Assembly: GCF_042643145.1 (NCBI RefSeq)
Contig: NZ_JBHRSA010000058.1
Location: 71,689-135,688 of the forward strand
DNA length: 64,000 nt
Direction of reading: 5' to 3'
Origin: Virgibacillus_O xinjiangensis
Lineage (GTDB): Bacteria; Bacillota; Bacilli; Bacillales; Amphibacillaceae
Within the stretch, counting starts at the first letter, position 1, and every line of letters starts with the position of its first letter. A model generated the notes under the pieces. The model searched no databases. It worked only from the letters and a program-made list of their open reading frames with translations, and was not told the DNA's origin. Below, in pieces: positions 33,402 to 41,699 of this stretch. The translations under genes and the position numbers were made by a program.

Positions 33402-34577
33402 ATGCATTTAAGGTTGACGGATGAACAAAAAATGGTACAGGAAACCATTCGTAAATTTGTCGAGAAAGAGTTAATGCCATTGGAAAATGACGTCTTGCGG
33501 AATGAAAGGGAAGGAAGGCCTAGCCTGCCGGCCGAGAAGCAGGAAGAGCTCCAGCAGAAAGCGAAGGAAGCAGGATTCTGGGGGATCAATACACCGAGCG
33601 AGTATGGCGGGGCTGATCTTGGACAAATGATGCAGGCCATCGTTTCCATGGAAGTTGCCAAGACATTCGTTCCTTTTTCTTTTGGCGGTTCAGCGGATAA
33701 TATCCTTTACTATGCCAACGAGCAGCAGAAGGAAAAATATCTGCTTCCTACCATCAATGGAGAAAAGAAGTCCTGTTTTGCCATGACAGAACCAGATGCC
33801 GGCTCGGACACCCGCAACATTAAAACAACCGCCGTTCAAGACGGCAATGACTGGGTGATCAACGGGGAGAAGACGTTTATCACTGGTGGGAATGAAGCGG
33901 ATTTTGTCATGGTCATTGCTATTACGGACAAGGAAAAGCATGAACAAACAGGGCGTGAAGGTGTCACCTGCTTTATTGTCGATCGTGATATGGGCTGGAG
34001 ATCGGAATACATTGATACGATGGGAGAATGGGGGCCTGCTGCACTTGTTTTTGACAATGTCCTTGTACCGGAAGAAAACATCCTTGGCGAATTGCATGGA
34101 GGGTATAACCTAGGGTTGGAATGGATCGGCTTTGCCAGGTGGATTGTAGGCGCCCGCGCTGTCGGAGCAGCTGAGCGACTGCTGCAGATGGCGATCGACT
34201 ATTCCAAAGAACGGAAAACATTCGGACGGCCTATCGGAGACAGACAGGCCATCCAATGGCAGATTGCAGATTCTGCTGTAGAGATTGAGGCGGCCAAATG
34301 GATGGTTCTCAATGCTGCATTCACCCTCGATCAAGGAGAGGACAACCGGCATCTTGCATCAATGGCCAAGCTGTATGGGTCCAATATGGGCAACAGGGTG
34401 GTTGACCGTGTCATGCAGATTCACGGGGGCATGGGTTACACAAGGGAACTTCCGATTGAACGCTGGTACCGTGAAGCAAGACTGTGGAGAATCTATGACG
34501 GCACCGATGAAATTCAGCGGATGATCATTGCAAGGAATCTATTAAAAGGCCATGTAAAAGTTGGTCAATTCATTTAA
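33402..34577 (+). CDS. Acyl-CoA dehydrogenase
   Basis: 391 residues from ATG 33402 (ACAGGAGGGAATCAT upstream); the frame extends upstream to 33363 but over the operator and without a ribosome site. ACAD motifs: FAMTEPDAGSDTRNI near 126-140, GEKTFITGG near 160, and IYDGTDEIQR near 365-374, with Asp in place of the usual Glu before GT. The segment MQIHGGMGYTRELPIERWYREARL is standard ACAD apart from that. Oxidises acyl-CoA to enoyl-CoA; likely donor to EtfBA. Followed at 26 bp by the FabG-like SDR. Confidence 0.92.
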   Translation: MHLRLTDEQKMVQETIRKFVEKELMPLENDVLRNEREGRPSLPAEKQEELQQKAKEAGFWGINTPSEYGGADLGQMMQAIVSMEVAKTFVPFSFGGSADNILYYANEQQKEKYLLPTINGEKKSCFAMTEPDAGSDTRNIKTTAVQDGNDWVINGEKTFITGGNEADFVMVIAITDKEKHEQTGREGVTCFIVDRDMGWRSEYIDTMGEWGPAALVFDNVLVPEENILGELHGGYNLGLEWIGFARWIVGARAVGAAERLLQMAIDYSKERKTFGRPIGDRQAIQWQIADSAVEIEAAKWMVLNAAFTLDQGEDNRHLASMAKLYGSNMGNRVVDRVMQIHGGMGYTRELPIERWYREARLWRIYDGTDEIQRMIIARNLLKGHVKVGQFI

Positions 34578-34603
34578 ATTCTATCATTCTAGGAGGAATG
34601 GAC

Positions 34604-35368
34604 ATGTCCGGAAGATTTGAAGGAAGAGTAGCATTAGTAACAGGCGGAAGCCGTGGGATCGGAAAAGGCGTAGCAAAGCGGTTCGCTGAAGAAGGGGCCA
34701 AAATCGCTGTACTCGATATCAACGAAGAAGCACTGGCGGAAGCTGAGAAGGATTTCAAGGATCAAGGGTTTACTGTACTTGCAAAGAAAGCGAATGTCGT
34801 CGAAGCGGAAGAAGTGGAAAAAGCTGTGCAGGAAGTAGTAGAGACCTTTGGGAAGCTGGATATATTAGTCAATAACGCGGGGATCATCCGGGATAATATG
34901 TTATTCAAAATGACGGACAGCGACTGGCAGCAGGTTATGGATGTCCATTTGAAAGGTTCATTCAACGCCTCACGTGCCGCTCAGAAACATATGGTACAGC
35001 AGAAGTATGGACGAATCATCAGTATTTCTTCTACCTCAGCACTTGGAAACCGCGGGCAGGCCAACTACTCAACAGCTAAAGCAGGACTGCAGGGATTTAC
35101 TAAAACACTGGCAATTGAACTGGGAAAATACGGAATTACCGCTAACTCGGTAGCACCTGGCTTTATTGAAACGGAAATGACGAAGGCCACTGCCGAACGG
35201 GTTGGCGTTCCATTTGAAGATTTTGTGAAAGGAGCTGTCAGTCAAATTCCAGCTGCCAGGAGCGGCAAGCCGGAGGATATCGCCAATGCGGTCGCATTCT
35301 TTGCGGACGAGAAATCATCCTTTGTCAATGGGCAGGTCATTTATGTCGCAGGCGGCCCCAAGGATTAA
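34604..35368 (+). CDS. FabG-like SDR, probable (3R)-hydroxyacyl-CoA dehydrogenase
   Basis: 254 residues from ATG 34604, AGGAGGAATGGAC giving correct spacing; ATG 34598 is too close. Motifs TGGSRGIG near 14-21, NNAG near 92-95, the ISISSTSALGN segment with the catalytic Ser and NYSTAK near 160-165. It is followed at 18 bp by a split MaoC pair. FabG-like dehydrogenase plus MaoC hydratase are the two activities fused in eukaryotic MFE-2, so this set probably runs the (R)-specific beta-oxidation branch; synthesis of hydroxyacyl-ACP is unlikely in this context. Confidence 0.9.
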   Translation: MSGRFEGRVALVTGGSRGIGKGVAKRFAEEGAKIAVLDINEEALAEAEKDFKDQGFTVLAKKANVVEAEEVEKAVQEVVETFGKLDILVNNAGIIRDNMLFKMTDSDWQQVMDVHLKGSFNASRAAQKHMVQQKYGRIISISSTSALGNRGQANYSTAKAGLQGFTKTLAIELGKYGITANSVAPGFIETEMTKATAERVGVPFEDFVKGAVSQIPAARSGKPEDIANAVAFFADEKSSFVNGQVIYVAGGPKD

Positions 35369-35386
35369 TAGGGAGGTAAGGTCAAC

Positions 35387-35836
35387 ATGTATAAAGATAT
35401 GATCGGGAGAAAATCTGACAAGGTGAAAAATATGGTAGAACGTGGGCTGGTCCGGCGCTTTGCCGAGTCCATCGGGGACCCGCACCCTATTTATATAGAT
35501 GAGGAGACTGGAGAGAAATCCAGCTATGGTCGCAATATTGCGCCGCCGACCTTTCCAAGGGTCTTCGATTATGGAACGGTGGAAGGGCTTCGATTGCCGA
35601 AAAAAGGCCTGATCCATGGGGAGCAGAAATATCATTACGAACGGCCCTTACTCGTGGGAGAAGAGCTTTACTGTCATACCGTGGTGGAAGATTACTATGA
35701 AAAATCAGGCGGTAACGGGCGAATGGGATTCCTTGCTATTAAGAGATATGGCGAAGATGTCCAAGGAAATATAGTTTTCACAGAGGAAATGGTCACTATT
35801 ATTACGGAAACGGTAAGGAAGGCGATGAATGTATGA
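35387..35836 (+). CDS. FAS1-like/MaoC N-terminal-type dehydratase subunit (HadA-like)
   Basis: 149 residues; GGGAGG upstream. Hot-dog protein of the MaoC N-terminal type: FAESIGDPHPIYIDEE near 25-40 and NIAPPTFPRVF near 51-61, but without the full D-x-N-P-x-H catalytic motif. Its gene overlaps the catalytic MaoC gene by 4 bp (ATGA type), which implies 1:1 expression. In HadAB and ChsH-type enzymes such pairs form a heterodimer, one chain shaping the acyl pocket and the other carrying catalysis; the same is inferred here. Confidence 0.85.
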   Translation: MYKDMIGRKSDKVKNMVERGLVRRFAESIGDPHPIYIDEETGEKSSYGRNIAPPTFPRVFDYGTVEGLRLPKKGLIHGEQKYHYERPLLVGEELYCHTVVEDYYEKSGGNGRMGFLAIKRYGEDVQGNIVFTEEMVTIITETVRKAMNV

Positions 35837-36237
35837 AGAATATAGCAGAACTGCATACAGGTGAATCACTCCAAGAGGTGACACTTGAGCCTGTCAGCCG
35901 GATGGATCTGATTAAATATTCGGGTGCTTCCGGTGACTTCAACCCTATCCATACGATTGATGAAGAGGCAGAAAGGGCAGGACTGCCAGGTATCATTGCA
36001 CATGGGATGTGGACGATGGGCAACCTGGCAAAGCTATTTACCCCTTACTATGAAGAAGGGTTTATCCAGGATTATAATATAAGGTTTTCTGGCATGGTTT
36101 TTCTAGGAGACGTCCTCACATTGAAGGCTGAAGTGGAGGAGCATACTGGTTCGTATGTGGATTTTCGGGTGAAGACGGTGAACCAGAAAGAAAAAGAAGT
36201 AATCAAAGGAAAGATCCGTTTCTCTAAGCATGTCTGA
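35833..36237 (+). CDS. MaoC dehydratase catalytic subunit (HadB-like)
   Basis: 134 residues. The hydratase-2 motif is complete: SGDFNPIHTIDEEAERAG near 33-50, with Asp and His, then GIIAHGMWTMG near 54-64. ATG overlaps the stop of the partner gene. It should hydrate (2E)-enoyl-CoA to (3R)-hydroxyacyl-CoA, the substrate of the FabG-like SDR upstream. Confidence 0.88.
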   Translation: MKNIAELHTGESLQEVTLEPVSRMDLIKYSGASGDFNPIHTIDEEAERAGLPGIIAHGMWTMGNLAKLFTPYYEEGFIQDYNIRFSGMVFLGDVLTLKAEVEEHTGSYVDFRVKTVNQKEKEVIKGKIRFSKHV

Positions 36238-36286
36238 GGACACAGCAGAAATGGCAGCGGATTAAAACTTATAGGGAGTGTCGGCC

Positions 36287-37492
36287 ATGGAGTTCGAGTA
36301 TTCCGAAAAAGTGAAGGATTATCAGGATCGACTGAACCGATTTATGGATGAGCATATTTACCCGAACGAGCGTACCTATGCAGAACAATTGAACGATGAA
36401 GATCGATTTTCCACCATTCCGCCGGTCATGGAAGAGCTGAAACAGAAAGCGAAAGAGGAAGGACTTTGGAATCTATTTCTTCCTGAAAGTGAATATGGAG
36501 CAGGTCTCACCAACTTGGAATATGCGCCTTTATGTGAAATCCTGGGGCGATCGGCTATGGCACCTGAAGTATTCAACTGTGCTGCTCCTGACACCGGAAA
36601 TATGGAAGTGCTTGTACGGTATGGAAGTGAAGAACAGAAGGCAGAATGGCTGAAACCGCTTCTTCGTGGAGATATACGTTCTTGTTTTTCCATGACGGAG
36701 CCGAATGTTGCCTCCTCTGATGCCACGAATATTGAGGCAAGCATCACTCGGGATGGTGATGAATATATCATCAATGGAACGAAATGGTGGTCATCCGGTG
36801 CCGCAGATCCTCGCTGCAAGATAGCGATCGTCATGGGGAAGAACGATCCAGAAGCACCGAGGCATAAGCAGCAATCAATGATTCTCGTTCCACTCGATAC
36901 CCCCGGTGTGACAGTCAAAAGGGCACTGCCGGTATTCGGTTATGATCACGCGCCACATGGGCATGCGGAGATTGAATACAACGATGTACGCGTTCCAGCC
37001 TCCAATATGCTTCTCGGGGAAGGAAGAGGTTTTGAGATTGCCCAAGGAAGACTGGGACCAGGTAGAATTCATCACTGTATGAGGACGATCGGTGCAGCGG
37101 AACGAGCGTTGGAACTGTTGTGCAGACGAGCGCAGGAAAGGGAAGCTTTTGGAAAGAAGCTGGCGGAACAGGGAGTCATCCGTGAATGGATAGCAGATGC
37201 ACGCATCCAAATTGAACAGGCACGCCTGCTGACTTTGAAGGCAGCCTATATGATGGATACCGTAGGAAATAAAGAAGCAAAAGCTGAAATTTCCATGATA
37301 AAGGTGGTTGCTCCTAATATGGCACTGGATATTATTGACCGGGCGATCCAGACATTCGGTGCTGCTGGGGTTAGTGATGATTATCCACTTGCTTCCAGCT
37401 GGGCCAGCATCCGGACGTTAAGATTGGCTGATGGACCAGATGAAGTTCATCGCCGCACGATTGCCAGGCAGGAGTTGAAAAAATATCAATAA
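36287..37492 (+). CDS. ACAD10/ACAD11-like acyl-CoA dehydrogenase
   Basis: 401 residues from ATG 36287 (TAGGGAG upstream); GTG 36278 lacks spacing. ACAD fold with FSMTEPNVASSDATN near 137-151, NGTKWWSSGA near 166-175 and RLADGPDEVHRRTIA near 380-394. The WW.SGA and ADGPDEVH elements are those of the ACAD10/11 group rather than of ordinary ACADs. In mammals ACAD10/11 carry an APH-type kinase domain and handle 4-hydroxyacyl-CoAs through a phosphorylated intermediate; in bacteria kinase and dehydrogenase are separate genes, and an APH-like kinase lies at 40620. That role is inferred from family and context. Confidence 0.88.
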   Translation: MEFEYSEKVKDYQDRLNRFMDEHIYPNERTYAEQLNDEDRFSTIPPVMEELKQKAKEEGLWNLFLPESEYGAGLTNLEYAPLCEILGRSAMAPEVFNCAAPDTGNMEVLVRYGSEEQKAEWLKPLLRGDIRSCFSMTEPNVASSDATNIEASITRDGDEYIINGTKWWSSGAADPRCKIAIVMGKNDPEAPRHKQQSMILVPLDTPGVTVKRALPVFGYDHAPHGHAEIEYNDVRVPASNMLLGEGRGFEIAQGRLGPGRIHHCMRTIGAAERALELLCRRAQEREAFGKKLAEQGVIREWIADARIQIEQARLLTLKAAYMMDTVGNKEAKAEISMIKVVAPNMALDIIDRAIQTFGAAGVSDDYPLASSWASIRTLRLADGPDEVHRRTIARQELKKYQ

Positions 37493-37510
37493 TACGGGGA
37501 GGACATGTGC

Positions 37511-38284
37511 ATGCATGTAAAGGATCTTTTCGATCTGAGCGGTAAAACAGCGATCGTCACTGGAGGTGGTCGTGGCCTCGGCCAGCAAATTGCGGAAGGT
37601 TTTGCTGAAGCGGGGGCTAGAGTGGTTGTCTGTTCAAGAAAAGAAGAGAACTGCAAGGAAGTCAGTGAGGCGCTCAAGAAGAAAGGAGCAGAGTCTCTAG
37701 CGGTCGCTTGTGATGTTACCGATCCGGACGATGTCCAACGGGTCATCGACAGGACAGTAGAGGAATTTGGGACAATCGATATCCTGGTCAATAATAGCGG
37801 TACTTCCTGGGGAGCACCAGTAGATGAGATGCCTTTGGAAGCTTTCCAAAAAGTGCTGAATGTCAATGTGACTGGCACATTTCTTATGTCGCAGGCAGCT
37901 GGCAGGGTGATGACGGAACAAAAATCTGGAAAAATCATCAACATAGCTTCAACCGCCGGCCTGACAGGATCTGATCCGAGATTTATGGATGCTATCGGCT
38001 ATAATTCCAGCAAGGGTGCAGTGATTACCTTCACGAAAGACCTAGCTGTCAAATGGGGGCCTCGCGGGATCCATGTAAATGCCATTGCGCCTGGGTTCTT
38101 CCCTACAAAAATGTCCAAAGTGCTGTTGGAGAAAGGCGGCGATAAAATCTTGGAAGGGACGCCGCTCCGTAAATTCGGCGGCGAGGACGACTTGAAAGGT
38201 GTGGCCCTATTCCTGGCGACGGCTGCTTCCAACCATATAACGGGAGAGACGATCGTGGTGGATGGCGGTTCGAATGCGATGTAG
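37511..38284 (+). CDS. SDR-family oxidoreductase
   Basis: 257 residues from ATG 37511, eight nt after GGGGAGG; ATG 37505 is too close. Motifs TGGGRGLG near 17-24, NNSG near 96 and GYNSSK near 163-168; C-terminal TGETIVVDGGSNAM. Strong paralogue of 21841-22611, so both catabolic blocks use the same type of dehydrogenase. Substrate probably a hydroxyacyl-CoA. Confidence 0.9.
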   Translation: MHVKDLFDLSGKTAIVTGGGRGLGQQIAEGFAEAGARVVVCSRKEENCKEVSEALKKKGAESLAVACDVTDPDDVQRVIDRTVEEFGTIDILVNNSGTSWGAPVDEMPLEAFQKVLNVNVTGTFLMSQAAGRVMTEQKSGKIINIASTAGLTGSDPRFMDAIGYNSSKGAVITFTKDLAVKWGPRGIHVNAIAPGFFPTKMSKVLLEKGGDKILEGTPLRKFGGEDDLKGVALFLATAASNHITGETIVVDGGSNAM

Positions 38285-38320
38285 CAAGATACAAGAATGA
38301 AGAAGGGATGGATCGATAAG

Positions 38321-39490
38321 ATGAATAGAGAAGCTGTAATTGTATCGGCAGTCCGAACGCCGATTGCCAGGCAGGGTGGTGCATTAGCATCCGTACCTGC
38401 ACATGTATTCGGAGCAGAAGTCATCAAGGAGGCAGTAAAACGGGCCAAAATCACACCTGATGCAATTGATGATGTAATCTTCGGCAATGTATTGAGCGGT
38501 GGGGGAAATATCGCCAGGTTGACGGCTCTTCAATCAGGATTATCCACTTCTCTGCCAGGTCTCACTGTGGATAGGCAGTGTGGCTCGGGTATCAATGCGG
38601 TCGTACTTGCAGCCCAGGCCATCCGTGCAGGGGAAGGGGATGTATTCATTGCCGGAGGGACGGAGAGCATGTCACGGGCACCATATCTGATGGACCGTCC
38701 TACTAAAGCGTACAGCCCGGCGCCGCCTAAATTCCGCAAATCACAGCTATCACCGGAGGAAATCGGCGACCCGCCAATGGGTACCACCGCAGAAAACCTG
38801 GCCGACCAATACAATGTTTCCAGGGAAGAACAGGATGAATTTGCTCAACGAAGTCAGGAGCGGATGGCCAGAGCGATGGAAGAAGGCCGTTTCGATGAAC
38901 AGATTGTCCCGATAACAGTGCCTGTCCGGAAAGGCAGCCCTATTGAATTCAAACTAGATGAACATCCTCGGCCAGGTACAACGCTGGAAAAGCTGGCCAA
39001 ACTCCCACCTGCATTCCGCAAGGATGGAAGCGTGTCCGCTGGGAACAGCTCCGGGCTCAATGATGCAGCCTCTGCACTGGTGATCATGTCGAGGGAAAAA
39101 GCAAACCAATTGGGTCTTGCACCACTGGCAACCGTCAGGGCTTCCGCTGTGGCAGGGGTGGATCCGAATATTATGGGAATTGGTCCAGTACCGGCAACCA
39201 GAAAGGTGATGGAGAGAACTGGTTTCAAGCTCGAAGATATGGATCTCATCGAAATCAATGAAGCATTTGCTGCCCAAGTAATCGCTTGTGACAGGGAACT
39301 TCAGATGGACCCGGCAAGGGTGAATGTGAATGGAGGGGCGATCGCCCATGGCCATCCACTTGGAGCAACGGGTGCCATCCTGATGACCAAAGCAGTCCAT
39401 GAATTGCAGAGATCAGGCGGAAGATATGCCTTGATTACTGCCTGTATTGGAGGCGGTCAGGGGATTTCCGCTATTATCGAAAGAGACTGA
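38321..39490 (+). CDS. Thiolase (acetyl-CoA acyltransferase)
   Basis: 389 residues from ATG 38321 (GAAGGGATGG upstream, somewhat distant); ATG 38297 would add eight residues. Nucleophile Cys in DRQCGSGINAV near 85-95, NEAFAAQ near 311, GHPLGATGA near 346-354 and second Cys in TACIGGGQGIS near 375-385. Cleaves the 3-ketoacyl-CoA made by this block. Paralogue of 29949, though the substrate-loop regions differ. Confidence 0.93.
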   Translation: MNREAVIVSAVRTPIARQGGALASVPAHVFGAEVIKEAVKRAKITPDAIDDVIFGNVLSGGGNIARLTALQSGLSTSLPGLTVDRQCGSGINAVVLAAQAIRAGEGDVFIAGGTESMSRAPYLMDRPTKAYSPAPPKFRKSQLSPEEIGDPPMGTTAENLADQYNVSREEQDEFAQRSQERMARAMEEGRFDEQIVPITVPVRKGSPIEFKLDEHPRPGTTLEKLAKLPPAFRKDGSVSAGNSSGLNDAASALVIMSREKANQLGLAPLATVRASAVAGVDPNIMGIGPVPATRKVMERTGFKLEDMDLIEINEAFAAQVIACDRELQMDPARVNVNGGAIAHGHPLGATGAILMTKAVHELQRSGGRYALITACIGGGQGISAIIERD

Positions 39491-39559
39491 AGAGGCTGTA
39501 GTCGGCAATTTCTATATGCTGTAAGATAGAGGTACATTTTGTAGAGAGGAAAATGGCAT

Positions 39560-40147
39560 ATGAAGGGTAAGATCATGCGAGCTAGTATCCAGTTGTTTGA
39601 TTCACAGGGATACAGCGAGACATCCATACAGGATATTGTCGACGCTATCGGCGTTACCAAAGGAAGCTTCTATTACTACTATAAAAGCAAACAGGAACTC
39701 TTGAAGGATATACACCTTAATTATATTGAAGGACTGCTTGAAAAACAGGAACAGATCCTAGGTGATGCCGATAAAGGATCCAAGGACAAGTTATACAGCA
39801 TCATTTACATGGTAATCAGCAGTATCCGGACACAAAGGCAGAGTGCTAGGATTTTCAACCGCGAGGGCCGCAATCTGGATGAAACACATACGGAGGAAAT
39901 CCGGCAGAAACGGCAGAAATTCAGGTTGGAAGTTCAAAAAATGATAGAAGAAGGGATAGATAGAGGAGAATTCAAGCCAGGTTTACGGGCTGATATTCTC
40001 ACTTTCGGCATTTTGGGCATGACCAACTGGAGTTTTTACTGGTTCAATCCAGAGGGGGAATTATCTGAAGAGGAGCTTGCTGGTATCTATATGGATACCT
40101 TCTTGAATGGAATTGGAAATGAAATGGCTGGGGCCTATCAAAAGTAA
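39560..40147 (+). CDS. TetR-family transcriptional regulator
   Basis: 195 residues; AGAGAGGAAAATGGC upstream. N-terminal TetR helix-turn-helix (IQDIVDAIGVTKGSFYYYYKSKQELL at about 22-47) and an all-helical ligand domain with NWSFYWFNPEGELSEEELA near 155-173, seen in FadR/KstR2-like regulators that bind acyl-CoA. Likely represses the block by binding the AACC(A/G)GTT palindromes at 31681 and 33349; release by an acyl-CoA is inferred. Its end overlaps the upstream frame of the next gene. Confidence 0.93.
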   Translation: MKGKIMRASIQLFDSQGYSETSIQDIVDAIGVTKGSFYYYYKSKQELLKDIHLNYIEGLLEKQEQILGDADKGSKDKLYSIIYMVISSIRTQRQSARIFNREGRNLDETHTEEIRQKRQKFRLEVQKMIEEGIDRGEFKPGLRADILTFGILGMTNWSFYWFNPEGELSEEELAGIYMDTFLNGIGNEMAGAYQK

Positions 40148-40178
40148 CCACGGACAGCTGGAAGAAAGGAGGGATTTG

Positions 40179-40583
40179 ATGGCTTCCCATGAAATTGACG
40201 TTTATGTCCGTTTCGCTGAAACGGATGCTGCCGGCCATGTAAACAATGTCAGTTATTTTTTGTACTTTGAAGAGGCTAGGACTAAATTTTTCCAGGAAAT
40301 ATGTCCGGAAAGGGATCATTCCTTTAATTTCATTCTGGCGTCCATTTCCTGTGATTATGTCTCCCAGGCCTATGCCGGTCAGGAGCTGAAGGTATTGACA
40401 GATGTGGAGAAAGTAGGAGGGAAAAGTTTTACGGTCTGTCATACGTTGGTGGATCCGGCGACAGAAATAACTCTAGCAAAGTCTCAGGCCGTCACTGTCT
40501 GCTATAACTATGAAGAACAGCGGTCCATCATGATCCCGGACAAAGTACGGTGCAAGCTGGAAAACTGTCTAACCGTACAATAA
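40179..40583 (+). CDS. 4HBT/YbgC-type acyl-CoA thioesterase
   Basis: 134 residues from ATG 40179 (GAAAGGAGGGATTT upstream). Hot-dog fold with RFAETDAAGHVNNVSYFLYFEEARTKFF near 11-38, where the Asp in ETDAAGHVNN is the family nucleophile/base. YbgC-like enzymes hydrolyse short acyl-CoA thioesters. Located between the TetR regulator and the kinase; it may set free CoA when intermediates build up. Confidence 0.88.
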   Translation: MASHEIDVYVRFAETDAAGHVNNVSYFLYFEEARTKFFQEICPERDHSFNFILASISCDYVSQAYAGQELKVLTDVEKVGGKSFTVCHTLVDPATEITLAKSQAVTVCYNYEEQRSIMIPDKVRCKLENCLTVQ

Positions 40584-40619
40584 AATAGTTCAGAATATTC
40601 GTTCTATAGGAGGGGAGAA

Positions 40620-41678
40620 ATGTCACTAGAGACAATCCCGGTTCGTAAAGGAGAAGAACTGAATCAGGAAAAACTGGAAGCCTATCTGCGGAAGCATATC
40701 CCTGAACTGCCAGATGAGCGGCTCGAAATATCCCAGTTTCGAGCGGGTAGATCCAACTTGACGTACCAACTGCAAATGGGGTCATGGGAGGCTGTCTTGC
40801 GGCGGCCCCCACTTGGTCCAGTGGCGCCTAAAGCACATGATATGGAGCGGGAATTCACGATCATCAAGGAAATTCATCCACATTTTCCGCCTGCCCCAAA
40901 GCCATATCTGTTTTCTGATGAACATCTGTTGGGCAGTCCCTTTTTCATTATGGAGAGAAAGCACGGGAGAGTTCTCGACACTTCTTTTCCCGAGGATGTA
41001 CATGTCACAGAAGACCTATGTCGCAATATCTCCCAGCAGATGATAGATAATCTTGTTGCATTGCATGATATTGATTATTCCAAAATGAAGTTGAAGGAAA
41101 TGACGAAACCTGAGGGGTTCATGGAACGCCAAGTACACGGCTGGATCAAAAGATATGACAGGGCTCGCACGGACGATATCAAAGGAATGGATTGGCTGAA
41201 GAAGTGGTTGGTTGACCATATTCCTGTTTCACCGGCACCAACGGTCATCCATTATGATTTTAAGCTGAATAACGCTATGTTTAATGAGGACTTCAGTGAT
41301 TTGATTGGATTGTTCGACTGGGAAATGACAACGGTGGGGGATCCATTGGCAGATTTGGCAGTATCAATGAGCTACTGGACACAGGAAGGGGACTCTCCAC
41401 TGCTGAGCAAAGGAATGGGAGAAGAATCTGTTACTGTCCGCCCTGGATTCATGACAAGGGCAGAGTTCATGGAGGCGTATGCTGCAAAGAGTGGAAGAGA
41501 TGTTTCCCATATGGATTTTTATTTGACTTTCGCTTATTTCAAATTGGCGGTCATCTGCCAGCAAATCTATTACCGCTGGAGGAAAGGACAGACACAGGAT
41601 GAACGGTTCGCCCAACTAGATTCGTATGTCCATAATCTCATTCAATATGCACAGGAGACAGCCGGCAGCAAGATATGA
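40620..41678 (+). CDS. APH-family phosphotransferase, candidate hydroxyacyl-CoA kinase
   Basis: 352 residues; AGGAGGGGAGAA upstream. Kinase-like fold of the aminoglycoside phosphotransferase family: FRAGRSNLTYQL near 41-52, catalytic loop VIHYDFKLNNAMF near 211-223 (His-x-Asp and Asn) and metal-binding DWEMTTVGDPLADLA near 233-247. This is the ACAD10/11-type APH subgroup, found as LvaA in bacterial levulinate catabolism, where it phosphorylates 4-hydroxyacyl-CoA. An ACAD10/11-like gene is in the same block (36287), so the same chemistry is likely. Antibiotic modification is unlikely. Confidence 0.85.
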   Translation: MSLETIPVRKGEELNQEKLEAYLRKHIPELPDERLEISQFRAGRSNLTYQLQMGSWEAVLRRPPLGPVAPKAHDMEREFTIIKEIHPHFPPAPKPYLFSDEHLLGSPFFIMERKHGRVLDTSFPEDVHVTEDLCRNISQQMIDNLVALHDIDYSKMKLKEMTKPEGFMERQVHGWIKRYDRARTDDIKGMDWLKKWLVDHIPVSPAPTVIHYDFKLNNAMFNEDFSDLIGLFDWEMTTVGDPLADLAVSMSYWTQEGDSPLLSKGMGEESVTVRPGFMTRAEFMEAYAAKSGRDVSHMDFYLTFAYFKLAVICQQIYYRWRKGQTQDERFAQLDSYVHNLIQYAQETAGSKI

Positions 41679-41699
41679 TGGATAAAAAGGTGGGAAAGA

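Noticed and set aside
40620..41678. Aminoglycoside resistance kinase
   Set aside because: The motifs and the operon with an ACAD10/11-like gene match the acyl-CoA kinase subgroup, not antibiotic phosphotransferases.
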